Part shown: piece by piece, positions 50,094-64,000 of the stretch
How positions within the stretch are numbered: the first letter of the stretch is position 1
Layout: every line of letters begins with the position of its first letter
Assembly: GCF_019226825.1 (NCBI RefSeq)
Contig: NZ_CP076643.1
Span: 2,728,001-2,792,000 of the forward strand
Length of the DNA: 64,000 nucleotides
Direction of reading: 5' to 3'
Source: Vibrio ostreae
GTDB lineage: Bacteria > Pseudomonadota > Gammaproteobacteria > Enterobacterales > Vibrionaceae
Made by a program: the position numbers and the translations under genes
Notes under the pieces: model-generated
Seen by the model: the letters and a program-made list of their open reading frames with translations, nothing else
What the model was told of the DNA's origin: nothing
Databases searched by the model: none

Positions 50094-51551
50094 ATGCAAT
50101 TTCGTTCAATAATTCGAATCGTCGGGCTGCTGCTCGCTCTGTTTAGTGTCTCCATGCTGGCGCCGGCGCTGGTGGCGTTGATCTATCGTGATGGTGCCGG
50201 GGTGCCTTTTGTCTCGACATTTTTTGTGCTGCTGCTGTGCGGAGGCCTATTCTGGTGGCCTAACCGGCGCTATCGGCATGAATTAAAATCCCGTGACGGC
50301 TTTCTGATCGTGGTTCTGTTCTGGACCGTTATCGGCAGTGCCGGTTCACTGCCTTTCCTGCTGGCTGATACGCCCAATGTTTCGGTCACGGACGCCTTCT
50401 TTGAATCGTTTTCTGCTTTGACTACCACCGGTGCGACAGTGATCGTCGGACTCGACAGTCTGCCCAAAGCCATTCTGTTCTATCGCCAGTTTCTGCAATG
50501 GTTCGGCGGAATGGGGATCATTGTCTTGGCGGTGGCTATTCTGCCGGTACTTGGCATCGGTGGTATGCAGCTTTACCGGGCTGAGATTCCCGGCCCGGTG
50601 AAAGATAATAAGGTGACGCCACGCATTGCCGAAACGGCCAAAGCGCTGTGGTACATTTATCTCAGCCTAACCATTGCCTGTGCGGGTTCATTCTGGCTGG
50701 CCGGGATGACGCTGTTTGACGCCATTTGTCATAGCTTCTCTACCATCGCTATCGGTGGCTTCTCTACCCATGACGCCAGCATCGGTTACTTCGACAGTTA
50801 CGCCATCAACATGATCACTGTGGTGTTCCTGCTTATTTCTGCCTGTAACTTCACTCTGCACTATGCGGCATTTTCAACCGGCGGGGTGCATCCTAAGTAT
50901 TATTGGCGCGATCCCGAATTCCGCGCCTTTATTGTGATTCAGTTTATCCTGTTTGCGGTTTGTTTCCTCATGCTGTTGAAACATCACTCAACGGACTCTC
51001 TGTACGACGCTTTTGATCAGGCACTGTTTCAGACCGTGTCGATATCAACGACCGCCGGATTTACCACCACCGGCTTTGCTGATTGGCCGCTGTTCTTACC
51101 AGTCCTGTTACTGTTTTCCTCTTTTATCGGTGGCTGTGCCGGTTCGACCGGTGGGGGGATGAAGGTCATCCGGGTTTTTCTGCTTACTCTGCAAGGGGCC
51201 CGGGAAATGAAACGTCTGGTCCATCCGCGCGCCATCTATCATATTAAAATCGGAGACAGTGCACTGCCACAACGGGTTGTCGATGCGGTGTGGGGGTTCT
51301 TCTCGGCTTACGCGCTGGTGTTTGTGGTGTGTATGCTGGCTTTGATAGCAACCGGTATGGATGAACTGAGCGCTTTTGCTGCGGTGGCGGCCACACTGAA
51401 TAACCTAGGGCCTGGACTGGGAGAAGTCTCAGTCCACTTTGCCAATGTGAACGATACCGCCAAGTGGATCCTGATTGTGTCGATGCTATTCGGCCGCTTA
51501 GAAATATTTACCTTATTGATACTGCTGACGCCGACTTTCTGGCGCAGCTAA
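50094..51551 (+). CDS. trkH: Trk potassium uptake system, membrane subunit TrkH
   Basis: This 485-residue integral membrane K+ translocation subunit has four pseudo-repeated M-P-M units with filter-like sequences SFSALTTTGATVI, SFSTIAIGGFSTHD, SISTTAGFTTTGF and ATLNNLGPGLGEV. It works with cytoplasmic TrkA. It forms an operon with yigZ upstream and hemG downstream (10-base gap), as in related gammaproteobacteria. Confidence 0.97.
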   Translation: MQFRSIIRIVGLLLALFSVSMLAPALVALIYRDGAGVPFVSTFFVLLLCGGLFWWPNRRYRHELKSRDGFLIVVLFWTVIGSAGSLPFLLADTPNVSVTDAFFESFSALTTTGATVIVGLDSLPKAILFYRQFLQWFGGMGIIVLAVAILPVLGIGGMQLYRAEIPGPVKDNKVTPRIAETAKALWYIYLSLTIACAGSFWLAGMTLFDAICHSFSTIAIGGFSTHDASIGYFDSYAINMITVVFLLISACNFTLHYAAFSTGGVHPKYYWRDPEFRAFIVIQFILFAVCFLMLLKHHSTDSLYDAFDQALFQTVSISTTAGFTTTGFADWPLFLPVLLLFSSFIGGCAGSTGGGMKVIRVFLLTLQGAREMKRLVHPRAIYHIKIGDSALPQRVVDAVWGFFSAYALVFVVCMLALIATGMDELSAFAAVAATLNNLGPGLGEVSVHFANVNDTAKWILIVSMLFGRLEIFTLLILLTPTFWRS

Positions 51552-51561
51552 GGATAGAATC

Positions 51562-52086
51562 GTGAAAGCACTGTTGCTTTATTCCAGCCGTGAAGGGCAG
51601 ACGAAAAAAATCATCGAGCGAATTGCTACTCAGCTTGCACCAATAGAATGCGAGATTGCAGACCTGCACACAACCGGGGAAGTGGACTGGGCCGCGTACG
51701 ACAAAGTGCTGATCGGAGCCTCAATTCGTTATGGCCGTTTTAATAAGGAACTGTATCAGTTCATCGAACGCAATCTTACACCATTACAACGCGCTGATGC
51801 CGCTTTCTTCTGTGTTAATCTGACCGCCCGTAAAGAAGACCAGGGTAAAGATACCCCGCAAGGTAGTGTCTATGTTCAGACCTTCCTTAAGAAGTCCCCT
51901 TGGCAGCCCGAGGTGATTGGGGTGTTTGCCGGTGCTCTCTATTACCCTCGCTACCGCTGGTTCGATAAAATGATGATTCGTCTGATAATGACGATGACCG
52001 GTGGCGAAACGGATACCAGTAAAGAAGTCGAGTACACCAATTGGGAAAAAGTGACTCAATTCGCGAAAAAGTTTAAAAACATGTAA
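51562..52086 (+). CDS. hemG: Menaquinone-dependent protoporphyrinogen IX dehydrogenase
   Basis: HemG, 174 residues, is a flavodoxin-like enzyme that oxidises protoporphyrinogen IX to protoporphyrin IX in haem biosynthesis, passing electrons to quinones. The FMN loop LLYSSREGQTKKI and the segments GASIRYGRFNKEL and FAGALYYPRYRWFDKMMIRLIM (the HemG-type membrane-interacting loop) are visible. The start is GTG at 51562 with AAGGATAG upstream. The rrn operon promoter follows. Confidence 0.95.
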   Translation: MKALLLYSSREGQTKKIIERIATQLAPIECEIADLHTTGEVDWAAYDKVLIGASIRYGRFNKELYQFIERNLTPLQRADAAFFCVNLTARKEDQGKDTPQGSVYVQTFLKKSPWQPEVIGVFAGALYYPRYRWFDKMMIRLIMTMTGGETDTSKEVEYTNWEKVTQFAKKFKNM

Positions 52087-52579
52087 ACCAAACGGGTAGA
52101 TTTGCGGCTTATTGACGTCTTTTTATACGAACGGCAAGAAAGTAATAAAAAATGGCAAAAAAACTATTGCCAAATTCTGGTTGCTCCCTATAATGCCGCC
52201 TCACTGACACGGGAACAGTTCGCAAGAAGCGCTTCCGGGTTTAGACGGTTACCAAGCATCATCAAAATTGATGAAAAAGTTTTGAAAAAAGTGGTTGACA
52301 CTAAAACTTAACTCGCTAAAATGGCCGTCCGCTTTGAGAGGAAGACCTCAATAAGCAACGCTCTTTAACAATATAAACCTATCAATCTGTGTGGGCACTC
52401 GTTGATGATAATCGAAGATGATTCTAAAGAATCAACTTAGGTATCAATGAACTGAGTGACCAATTTGAATGAGCAATCATTCGAGCACAGTCAATTCATT
52501 ACCATTCTGTTGGAATGGTAATAGCTTTGAATTACTAAGGTAATTTGAAGTCAGTATTCATTGAGCCGAACAAAATCTT
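52087..52579 (+). promoter_or_regulatory. rrn operon promoter and leader region
   Basis: This region holds no gene; a 69-codon open frame here is a chance one. The main promoter is TTGACA (52295-52300), 16 bases, TAAAAT (52317-52322), with A/T-tract UP-element sequence upstream (AAAAAGTTTTGAAAAAAG) and a GC-rich discriminator. The boxA antitermination element CGCTCTTTAACAA is at 52359-52371. Confidence 0.82.
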
Positions 52580-54132
<1,553 letters not shown>

Positions 54133-54200
54133 TACGAATGATTATTGCGATGAGTGTTCACACAGATTGATACGGTTTAGATAAAGAAGAGTATCTTAGT

Positions 54201-54276
54201 GTCCCGTTCGTCTAGAGGCCTAGGACACTGCCCTTTCACGGCGGTAACAGGGGTTCGACTCCCCTACGGGATACCA
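54201..54276 (+). tRNA. tRNA-Glu (TTC)
   Basis: A 76-base cloverleaf with acceptor GTCCCGT / ACGGGAT, anticodon loop CTTTCAC (TTC), T loop GGTTCGACT and encoded CCA. It is the first tRNA in the 16S-23S spacer. Confidence 0.96.
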
Positions 54277-54296
54277 TTTCCTTGTGAAATAAAAAG

Positions 54297-54372
54297 GGGT
54301 CGTTAGCTCAGTTGGTAGAGCAGTTGACTTTTAATCAATTGGTCGCAGGTTCGAATCCTGCACGACCCACCA
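54297..54372 (+). tRNA. tRNA-Lys (TTT)
   Basis: A 76-base cloverleaf with acceptor GGGTCGT / ACGACCC, anticodon loop CTTTTAA (TTT), T loop GGTTCGAAT and encoded CCA. Confidence 0.96.
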
Positions 54373-54404
54373 TTCCTTCCATTAGGAATTAAAACTCAAG
54401 ACTT

Positions 54405-54480
54405 GGGGCTATAGCTCAGCTGGGAGAGCGCCTGCCTTGCACGCAGGAGGTCAGCAGTTCGATCCTGCTTAGCTCCACCA
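54405..54480 (+). tRNA. tRNA-Ala (TGC)
   Basis: A 76-base cloverleaf with GGGGCTA at the 5' end and TAGCTCC-ACCA at the 3' end, anticodon loop CTTGCAC (TGC). It is a frequent rrn spacer tRNA. Confidence 0.96.
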
Positions 54481-54492
54481 TTCTTGAATAAT

Positions 54493-54569
54493 GGGCGATT
54501 AGCTCAGTTGGGAGAGCACCTGCCTTACAAGCAGGGGGGTCACTGGTTCGAACCCGGTATCGCCCACCA
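54493..54569 (+). tRNA. tRNA-Val (TAC), with one extra G in the variable region
   Basis: A cloverleaf with acceptor GGGCGAT / ATCGCCC, anticodon loop CTTACAA (TAC), T loop GGTTCGAAC and CCA. It is 77 bases because six G follow GCA where five would give the usual 76-base tRNA. The extra base falls in the variable loop, so folding is still possible. Confidence 0.92.
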
Positions 54570-54900
54570 TCTTTAAGCGCATTCCTTCATAAAGAAGAAA
54601 TCAGTGCTCTTAAACATGGTTCATCTCATCAGAGATACGAATCTTGCTCTTTAACAATTTGGAAAGCTGACAAAATAATCTTTTGTTTATTCGTAAACGA
54701 AACATTATTTGTAAAGTTCTCAATGTATTCCGAACTGGAATACACCAACAACACATTCAAGTGTGCTTGGTAGAAACTTGTTTAACAAGTTTCAAAATTG
54801 AGTCCGGCAAAATCGACATGTCTCTCGCTCATTCAAATAATGAGAGACAACGAAACCTTGGTGACTTGGTTCATCAACTCGAAACTCCTTCGGGTTGTAT
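54570..54900 (+). promoter_or_regulatory. tRNA-23S spacer with second boxA
   Basis: These 331 bases carry no gene. They include the antitermination boxA TGCTCTTTAACAATTT (54645-54660). Sequences toward the 23S 5' end would pair with the 23S 3' flank to form the RNase III stem. Confidence 0.7.
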
Positions 54901-57791
<2,891 letters not shown>

Positions 57792-57888
57792 ACAACACCC
57801 AAGGGGTTTTGATGGACTCAATGACCAGTACATTGAATGTGTAAAGAGAACCTTTTTCGAAAGAACAGCTTTCCGAATTTTAAAATTT

Positions 57889-58008
57889 TGCTTGGCGACC
57901 ATAGCGTTTTGGACCCACCTGACTCCATTCCGAACTCAGAAGTGAAACGAAACAGCGTCGATGGTAGTGTGGGGCCTCCCCATGTGAGAGTAGAACATCG
58001 CCAGGCTT
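57889..58008 (+). rRNA. rrf: 5S ribosomal RNA
   Basis: About 120 bases with terminal stem TGCTTGGCGACC / CGCCAGGC and the conserved CCGAACTCAGAAGTGAAACG and TGGTAGTGTGGGG segments, 97 bases after the 23S end. Confidence 0.96.
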
Positions 58009-58085
58009 TAACTTCTTGTTTTGAGTTTTTTTAAGCAAAAGCTCAAAGCAAAAAATGAAAAAGACTTTTATAGTCTGACCAATGC

Positions 58086-58162
58086 GGAGCGGTAGTTCAG
58101 TTGGTTAGAATACCGGCCTGTCACGCCGGGGGTCGCGGGTTCGAGTCCCGTCCGCTCCGCCA
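58086..58162 (+). tRNA. tRNA-Asp (GTC)
   Basis: A 77-base cloverleaf with acceptor GGAGCGG / CCGCTCC, anticodon loop CTGTCAC (GTC) and encoded CCA, distal in the rrn operon. Confidence 0.96.
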
Positions 58163-58170
58163 CTTATTCG

Positions 58171-58197
58171 AAACCCTAGCAGCAATGCTAGGGTTTT
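58171..58197 (+). terminator. Hairpin terminator between tRNA-Asp and tRNA-Trp
   Basis: AACCCTAGCA / TGCTAGGGTT with a 4-base loop followed by TTC. It would end or attenuate the rrn transcript before tRNA-Trp; the T run is short. Confidence 0.7.
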
Positions 58198-58249
58198 CTC
58201 AAATCTGGTGTTTCATAATCTGCCAGAGACAATTTGGGTACCTATTTCT

Positions 58250-58326
<77 letters not shown>

Positions 58327-58334
58327 TATTAAGA

Positions 58335-58363
58335 AGCCTCAGCAGTAATGCTGGGGCTTTTTT
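58335..58363 (+). terminator. Rho-independent terminator after tRNA-Trp
   Basis: Stem AGCCTCAGCA / TGCTGGGGCT with a 4-base loop, followed by a T run. Confidence 0.85.
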
Positions 58364-58486
58364 ACGTTTAGAAGCACAAATACTTATCCAATCTACTCCC
58401 CATATCTGGCATATTTCTGCGTCCGGTCATTTACATTTTGTGGCCAATCAGTTTTATTACCAATATCAAGGTTATATTTATCAGGA

Positions 58487-59875
58487 ATGGTTATGGAACT
58501 CACTCGGCGCCGCTTGCTGCAATTCGGTTCGGCGATTGGAATTGGAGCGGCGTTGCCAGCATGCTCTTTGCTGCGTCTTAGTTCAGACGAAGACAGTTAT
58601 GTGTATCACCTGACCGCACAACCCGCTACCGCTGAGCTGGTTCCCGGTTATCAGACCGACGTCCTCGGTTTCAATGGTTCCATTCCGGCGCCGACGATTC
58701 GTTGTCGGCAGGGTAAAAAGGTGACCATCCATTTCACTAACAAACTGAACCAACCGACGACCATTCACTGGCATGGTTTGCGTATACCGATTGCGATGGA
58801 TGGCGTCCCTTTCCTGAGTCAGGCTCCGATTATGCCGGGTGAGACTTTTACCTATGAGTTTACTCCGCCGGATGCGGGGACTTTCTGGTATCACCCGCAT
58901 ATGAACAGTGTCAATCAGCTGGGTATGGGGCTAGTTGGTATGCTGGTTGTGGAAGAAGCGGATCCGGTTGTGTTTGATCAGGAGTTTTCCCTGATGCTGA
59001 AACACTGGCACATCGATAAGCAGGGGCAGTGGAAACAGCGTATGATTCCACGCTACAGTGCTCGTATGGGGACTCCTGGCGAGTGGGGTACGGTTAACGG
59101 GCAGCATAACCCCCAGTACCCGATTAAGCACAATGCAACCGTGCGAGCGCGTATCGCCAATGTTGACAACACCATCACCTATCCGATAGCGGTGCAAGGC
59201 GTCGATGCCTGGATCGTGGCGATTGACGGCAACCCGATTACTACCCCGTATTTACTCAAAGAACACAAGATGGGCCCGGGGATGCGCCTGGATATCGCCT
59301 TCATTGCACCAGCCGCCGGGCAGACGGTTTACATTCGCCAGATGAAAGGTAAATTTGCGTTTCCGCTGTGTGAGTTTGTCAGTCAGGAATCCTGGCTGGC
59401 TGAGGAGAAATCGATTCCCCGTCTGCCATTAAATCCGATTCCTGAAGTGGACTTATATCGTGCCGAAGAGATCGATTTTGTCTTTGAGTGGGAAGGGGCG
59501 GTGACACCCGCAGATGAGTCCGGAAACGCGGTACCGGATTTCTGGTTGATCAATAAACGCGCCTGGGAAGGGATGAGTGCCGGTAATATTCCTAAGCCGC
59601 TTGCGACGCTGACGCGCGGTAAAAGCTATATTTTTAACCTGCGCAATGTTACTCAGTATCACCATCCGATTCACCTGCATGGTCATACCTTTACCGTGAT
59701 TGAACTTAATGGTCAGCCTGTTAAAGAGCCGTTTCATACCGATACCGTGTTACTGGGCAAGAATGGTAGCGCCAAGGCGGCATTTGTGGCTGATAACCCG
59801 GGACGCTGGATGTATCACTGTCATGTGATAGAGCATATGCATACCGGGCTGATGGGCTATATTGAAGTGGTCTAG
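58487..59875 (+). CDS. Multicopper oxidase with Tat-type signal
   Basis: This 462-residue multicopper oxidase oxidises a substrate (often Cu(I) or phenolics) and reduces O2 to water. The four copper-binding blocks are intact: TIHWHGLRI, FWYHPHMNS, HHPIHLHGHTF and MYHCHVIEHMHTGLM (type 1 Cu Cys, His and axial Met). The N-terminus ELTRRRLLQFGSAIGIGAALPAC has a twin-arginine motif and a possible lipobox (LPAC, Cys26), so export by Tat and perhaps lipid anchoring are likely. It is similar in kind to CumA/CueO-type periplasmic oxidases; the substrate is not evident. An ATG two codons downstream is an alternative start. Confidence 0.88.
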   Translation: MVMELTRRRLLQFGSAIGIGAALPACSLLRLSSDEDSYVYHLTAQPATAELVPGYQTDVLGFNGSIPAPTIRCRQGKKVTIHFTNKLNQPTTIHWHGLRIPIAMDGVPFLSQAPIMPGETFTYEFTPPDAGTFWYHPHMNSVNQLGMGLVGMLVVEEADPVVFDQEFSLMLKHWHIDKQGQWKQRMIPRYSARMGTPGEWGTVNGQHNPQYPIKHNATVRARIANVDNTITYPIAVQGVDAWIVAIDGNPITTPYLLKEHKMGPGMRLDIAFIAPAAGQTVYIRQMKGKFAFPLCEFVSQESWLAEEKSIPRLPLNPIPEVDLYRAEEIDFVFEWEGAVTPADESGNAVPDFWLINKRAWEGMSAGNIPKPLATLTRGKSYIFNLRNVTQYHHPIHLHGHTFTVIELNGQPVKEPFHTDTVLLGKNGSAKAAFVADNPGRWMYHCHVIEHMHTGLMGYIEVV

Positions 59876-60015
59876 ATGTGACTCCTGTAACTTTTTTAAA
59901 ATCGGCTGTTTAATGTATCAGGCTACTGAAAAAGAAAACTATTTTTTCCTTTCTCCGCGCTGATCTTGAGCGATAAATCGTTACAATAGGTTACAAATTA
60001 GTACGGAGAGGTTAC

Positions 60016-60399
60016 ATGGGACAATTATCAATTTTGGGCCTGATAGCTTTAGGTGGGGCGATTGGTGCCTGCTCACGTTATCTGGTCTCAGAGTGGTGCA
60101 TTACTTTATTCGGGCGCAGCTTTCCATACGGTACTCTGACCGTGAACATCGTAGGTTCTTTCATCATGGGATTATTGATTGCTGCGTTTGAAAATGAATG
60201 GCTGGCACCTTATCCGTGGCGTCAGGTGGTTGGGTTGGGATTTCTCGGTGCCTTGACTACTTTCTCGACCTTTTCAATGGATAACGTATTGATGATGCAA
60301 CAGGGCGCTTTTGTGAAAATGGGCCTGAATGTATTGCTTAATGTCACGTTGAGTATTTCTGCTGCCTGGCTCGCTTACCAGTGGTTAGTTCGAGCCTGA
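60016..60399 (+). CDS. crcB: Fluoride ion transporter CrcB (Fluc)
   Basis: This 127-residue inner-membrane fluoride channel has four transmembrane helices. Conserved features are GGAIGACSRYLVS, GTLTVNIVGSFIMGLL (the Asn-containing helix) and GFLGALTTFSTFSMD (the Phe-box region). A good ribosome-binding site, ACGGAGAGG, precedes the ATG. I see no fluoride riboswitch upstream. Confidence 0.95.
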   Translation: MGQLSILGLIALGGAIGACSRYLVSEWCITLFGRSFPYGTLTVNIVGSFIMGLLIAAFENEWLAPYPWRQVVGLGFLGALTTFSTFSMDNVLMMQQGAFVKMGLNVLLNVTLSISAAWLAYQWLVRA

Positions 60400-60420
60400 T
60401 TAAAAACTCGACATTAACAC

Positions 60421-60449
60421 TTGGTTAACGCAACACGATTCTCTATAAT
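60421..60449 (+). promoter_or_regulatory. Sigma-70 promoter of thiC
   Basis: TTGGTT, 17 bases, then a consensus TATAAT end 8 bases before the TPP riboswitch begins. Confidence 0.62.
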
Positions 60450-60457
60450 CGATTCAC

Positions 60458-60540
60458 TTGTCGGAGTGCCATAAGGCTGAGACCGTTTATTCGGGATCCG
60501 TTGAACCTGATCTGGTTAGTACCAGCGAAGGGAACAAGAG
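60458..60540 (+). ncRNA. TPP riboswitch (thi-box)
   Basis: The canonical aptamer elements are present in order: TCGGAGTGCC, GGCTGAGACC, GGGATCCGTTGAACCTGATC, GTACCAGCGAAGGGAACAAG. It precedes thiC by about 120 bases, so thiamine diphosphate would switch off the thiCEF operon, probably at translation or early termination. Confidence 0.96.
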
Positions 60541-60638
60541 AAGACTTTCTCTGGCGATCTGTGGATCGTCATATCTTCAGTAACCAGATTTGTCTGCTTA
60601 CCTCTTGTCGCAACTATCCGCCAAGCATTTATCCCTAA

Positions 60639-62609
<1,971 letters not shown>

Positions 62610-62611
62610 CC

Positions 62612-63838
62612 GTGAAATTACTGATCCCATCTCATTGTGTTGTGATGACGGGAGACGTGCAGCGGGTACTGTTACTTGCCAAACAACAAGGTTTGCATAT
62701 CGATCACATTGAGTTGGGCGTTAGCCCAACTCAGTATTTCCACCTTGTTGCTGACACGACTCTTCGTTTATCAAGCAATCTGTTTGTATTAAATCACCTC
62801 TCGCTTGGCAGCGAGTCTGCTCCGGATCTTTGTATTGATTACATCGGCGCAGGCAGTCACTTGACCAGCTCACTATGCCCAGCAGTCGCTACGGTCGCTA
62901 TCGGCGTAGCCGGTTGCAACGGGCTGGAAGATACCTGGTGGTATGGCGATGAACAGCGTCGGCTGATTCATCTGCGGGCATTAACCGCGCAGCAGCAACG
63001 ACAACATCTGACCTGGCTGCTGAGTTTGCTCGCTCTTGATTTTGCCTTGGAGGATGCGTTGGTGCTGTCTCGGGCTGCACTCAATGTTTCACGTGAAACA
63101 TGGCCGCGCGATTATCGCGATTTTCCCCAGCCGGAACCTCAGGCCATCTACCGTGGTGTTGCGCCGTTTGCGTTATTGGATAAAACATCGCTCGGGCTCT
63201 ATCCGGTGGTGGATGACGTACGTTGGATTGCCACCTTGCTGCCGCTTGGCATCAAGACGATTCAGCTGCGCATCAAAGACCCCGCCCAAGCTGATCTGGA
63301 ACAGCAGATTATCCAGGCGATAGCGTTGGGCCGCGAACATGGTGCCCAGGTGTTTATTAATGATTACTGGCAATTGGCCCTTAAACATCGGGCGTTTGGC
63401 GTCCATCTGGGGCAGGAAGATCTGCTGTGCGCCGATCTCGCTGCGTTATCTGCCGCCGGTATCTGCCTCGGATTGTCTACCCACGGCTATTTTGAACTGC
63501 TGCGTATCCAGCAGTTAGCACCGAGCTATATCGCGTTGGGGCATATTTTTCCCACCACCACCAAGCAAATGCCGTCCAAGCCGCAGGGGCTGGTACGACT
63601 GAAACTGTATCAAAGCTTGCTCGATAGTCTTCCTTATGGCGAGCATGTCGGAGTACCCAGCGTGGCGATTGGCGGTATTGATCGCAGCAACGCCGCTCAG
63701 GTTCTCGAGTGTGGGGTAAGCAGTATTGCTGTGGTCAGGGCAATTACCCAGGCTGAGGATGTCGGCCTGGCTGTTAGCCAACTGCAGCGGTTTCTTCCCG
63801 CGCCTGCGAGCGTGACGGAGGCCGGTGATGTTAAGTGA
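62612..63838 (+). CDS. thiE: Thiamine-phosphate synthase with long N-terminal extension
   Basis: This 408-residue protein's C-terminal half (about 190-400) is Thi[47 protein letters not shown] and VAIGGID. ThiE couples hydroxymethylpyrimidine diphosphate and thiazole phosphate to thiamine phosphate. The first 190 residues are not part of the standard 210-residue enzyme and weakly recall the end of a ThiD-like kinase ([20 protein letters not shown]). It starts with GTG at 62612, two bases after thiC, and overlaps thiF. A parS site lies inside the gene. Confidence 0.9.
   Translation: MKLLIPSHCVVMTGDVQRVLLLAKQQGLHIDHIELGVSPTQYFHLVADTTLRLSSNLFVLNHLSLGSESAPDLCIDYIGAGSHLTSSLCPAVATVAIGVAGCNGLEDTWWYGDEQRRLIHLRALTAQQQRQHLTWLLSLLALDFALEDALVLSRAALNVSRETWPRDYRDFPQPEPQAIYRGVAPFALLDKTSLGLYPVVDDVRWIATLLPLGIKTIQLRIKDPAQADLEQQIIQAIALGREHGAQVFINDYWQLALKHRAFGVHLGQEDLLCADLAALSAAGICLGLSTHGYFELLRIQQLAPSYIALGHIFPTTTKQMPSKPQGLVRLKLYQSLLDSLPYGEHVGVPSVAIGGIDRSNAAQVLECGVSSIAVVRAITQAEDVGLAVSQLQRFLPAPASVTEAGDVK
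63085..63100. promoter_or_regulatory. parS: parS centromere site inside thiE
   Basis: TGTTTCACGTGAAACA is the perfect 16-bp bacterial parS palindrome bound by chromosomal ParB. It lies in the reading frame of thiE, about 33 kb from oriC, in the expected origin-proximal zone. Confidence 0.93.
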
Positions 63839-64000
63839 TCAACAATTTATGCGCTATCAGCGTCAGGTTGCGTTACCGCAGATCGGTGAAGCGGGGCAGC
63901 AGCGTTTGCTCAACAGTCAGGTCCTGATTATTGGCTGTGGCGGATTGGGCAGCGCGGCGGCGCAGTTTCTCGCCGCCGCCGGGGTCGCAAGGCTGGTAAT
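63828..64000 (+). CDS. thiF: ThiF, sulfur carrier adenylyltransferase (5' part, cut by window end)
   Basis: The 57 visible residues begin [53 protein letters not shown], with the nucleotide-binding GCGGLGSA motif of E1-like ThiF/MoeB enzymes. ThiF adenylates the ThiS carrier for thiazole formation. The start overlaps the end of thiE by 11 bases, with GGAG upstream. The rest lies beyond the window. Confidence 0.93.
   Translation, partial: MLSDQQFMRYQRQVALPQIGEAGQQRLLNSQVLIIGCGGLGSAAAQFLAAAGVARLV

Noticed and set aside
52102..52311. 69-codon open frame in the rrn promoter region
   Set aside because: It covers the UP element and -35 box of the rrn promoter and has no homology I can recognise.
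59876..60015. Possible fluoride riboswitch before crcB
   Set aside because: The conserved fluoride aptamer pattern is not visible in the 140-base leader.

Overview
The window is the replication-origin region of the large chromosome of a Vibrio. Its gene order (amino-acid ABC transporter, rpmH-rnpA-yidD-yidC-mnmE, mioC, oriC, mnmG-rsmG-parA-parB, atpIBEFHAGDC, glmU) is the classic Vibrio oriC1 neighbourhood, and the rRNA and tRNA genes fit. Core protein sequences look closest to the V. cholerae / V. fluvialis / V. furnissii range, but I cannot fix the species from sequence reading alone.

Layout. 1-4493: core genes from an ABC-transporter ATPase (cut by the window start) to mnmE. 4494-29327: a genomic island of about 24.8 kb inserted exactly at the 3' end of mnmE, bounded by an 18-bp direct repeat (attL 4476-4493, attR 29310-29327, 17/18 identical) of the kind used by SGI1-type islands. 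29328-64000: core genes again: mioC, oriC, mnmG (frameshifted here), rsmG, parAB, the complete F1Fo ATP synthase operon, glmU, a divergent purine-transporter/LysR pair (punC/punR), fatty-acid beta-oxidation fadBA, yigZ-trkH-hemG, a full rrn operon (16S, tRNA Glu-Lys-Ala-Val, 23S, 5S, tRNA-Asp, tRNA-Trp), a multicopper oxidase, crcB, and a TPP-riboswitch-controlled thiC-thiE-thiF operon running off the right end.

The island has an integrase with arm-type repeats at both ends and a replication/regulation module (two small HTH proteins around a DUF927 ATPase). It also has a MobI-like mobilisation gene preceded by a dyad-rich oriT candidate and an AcaCD/SetCD-like operator, and an orphan serine resolvase. 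Its cargo is mostly antiviral. There is a Gabija-like pair (OLD-type nuclease plus UvrD-type helicase) on the plus strand. On the minus strand a tightly stitched nine-gene operon joins an XRE regulator, hsdM, a DUF4062 protein, an AlbA_2/GHKL protein, a second hsdM, hsdS, hsdR and a Septu-like ptuA-ptuB pair. A four-gene cassette of unknown function (lipoprotein, soluble protein, two membrane proteins) lies next to attR. The picture is a defence island that hitch-hikes on conjugative (IncC/SXT-type) elements.

Three anomalies share one signature, a one-base length change in a homopolymer: mnmG (C run at 31090-31095), thiC (A run at 60741-60747) and tRNA-Val (G run near 54534-54539). They are more likely sequencing/assembly errors than biology, but each needs checking because mnmG and thiC would otherwise be broken.
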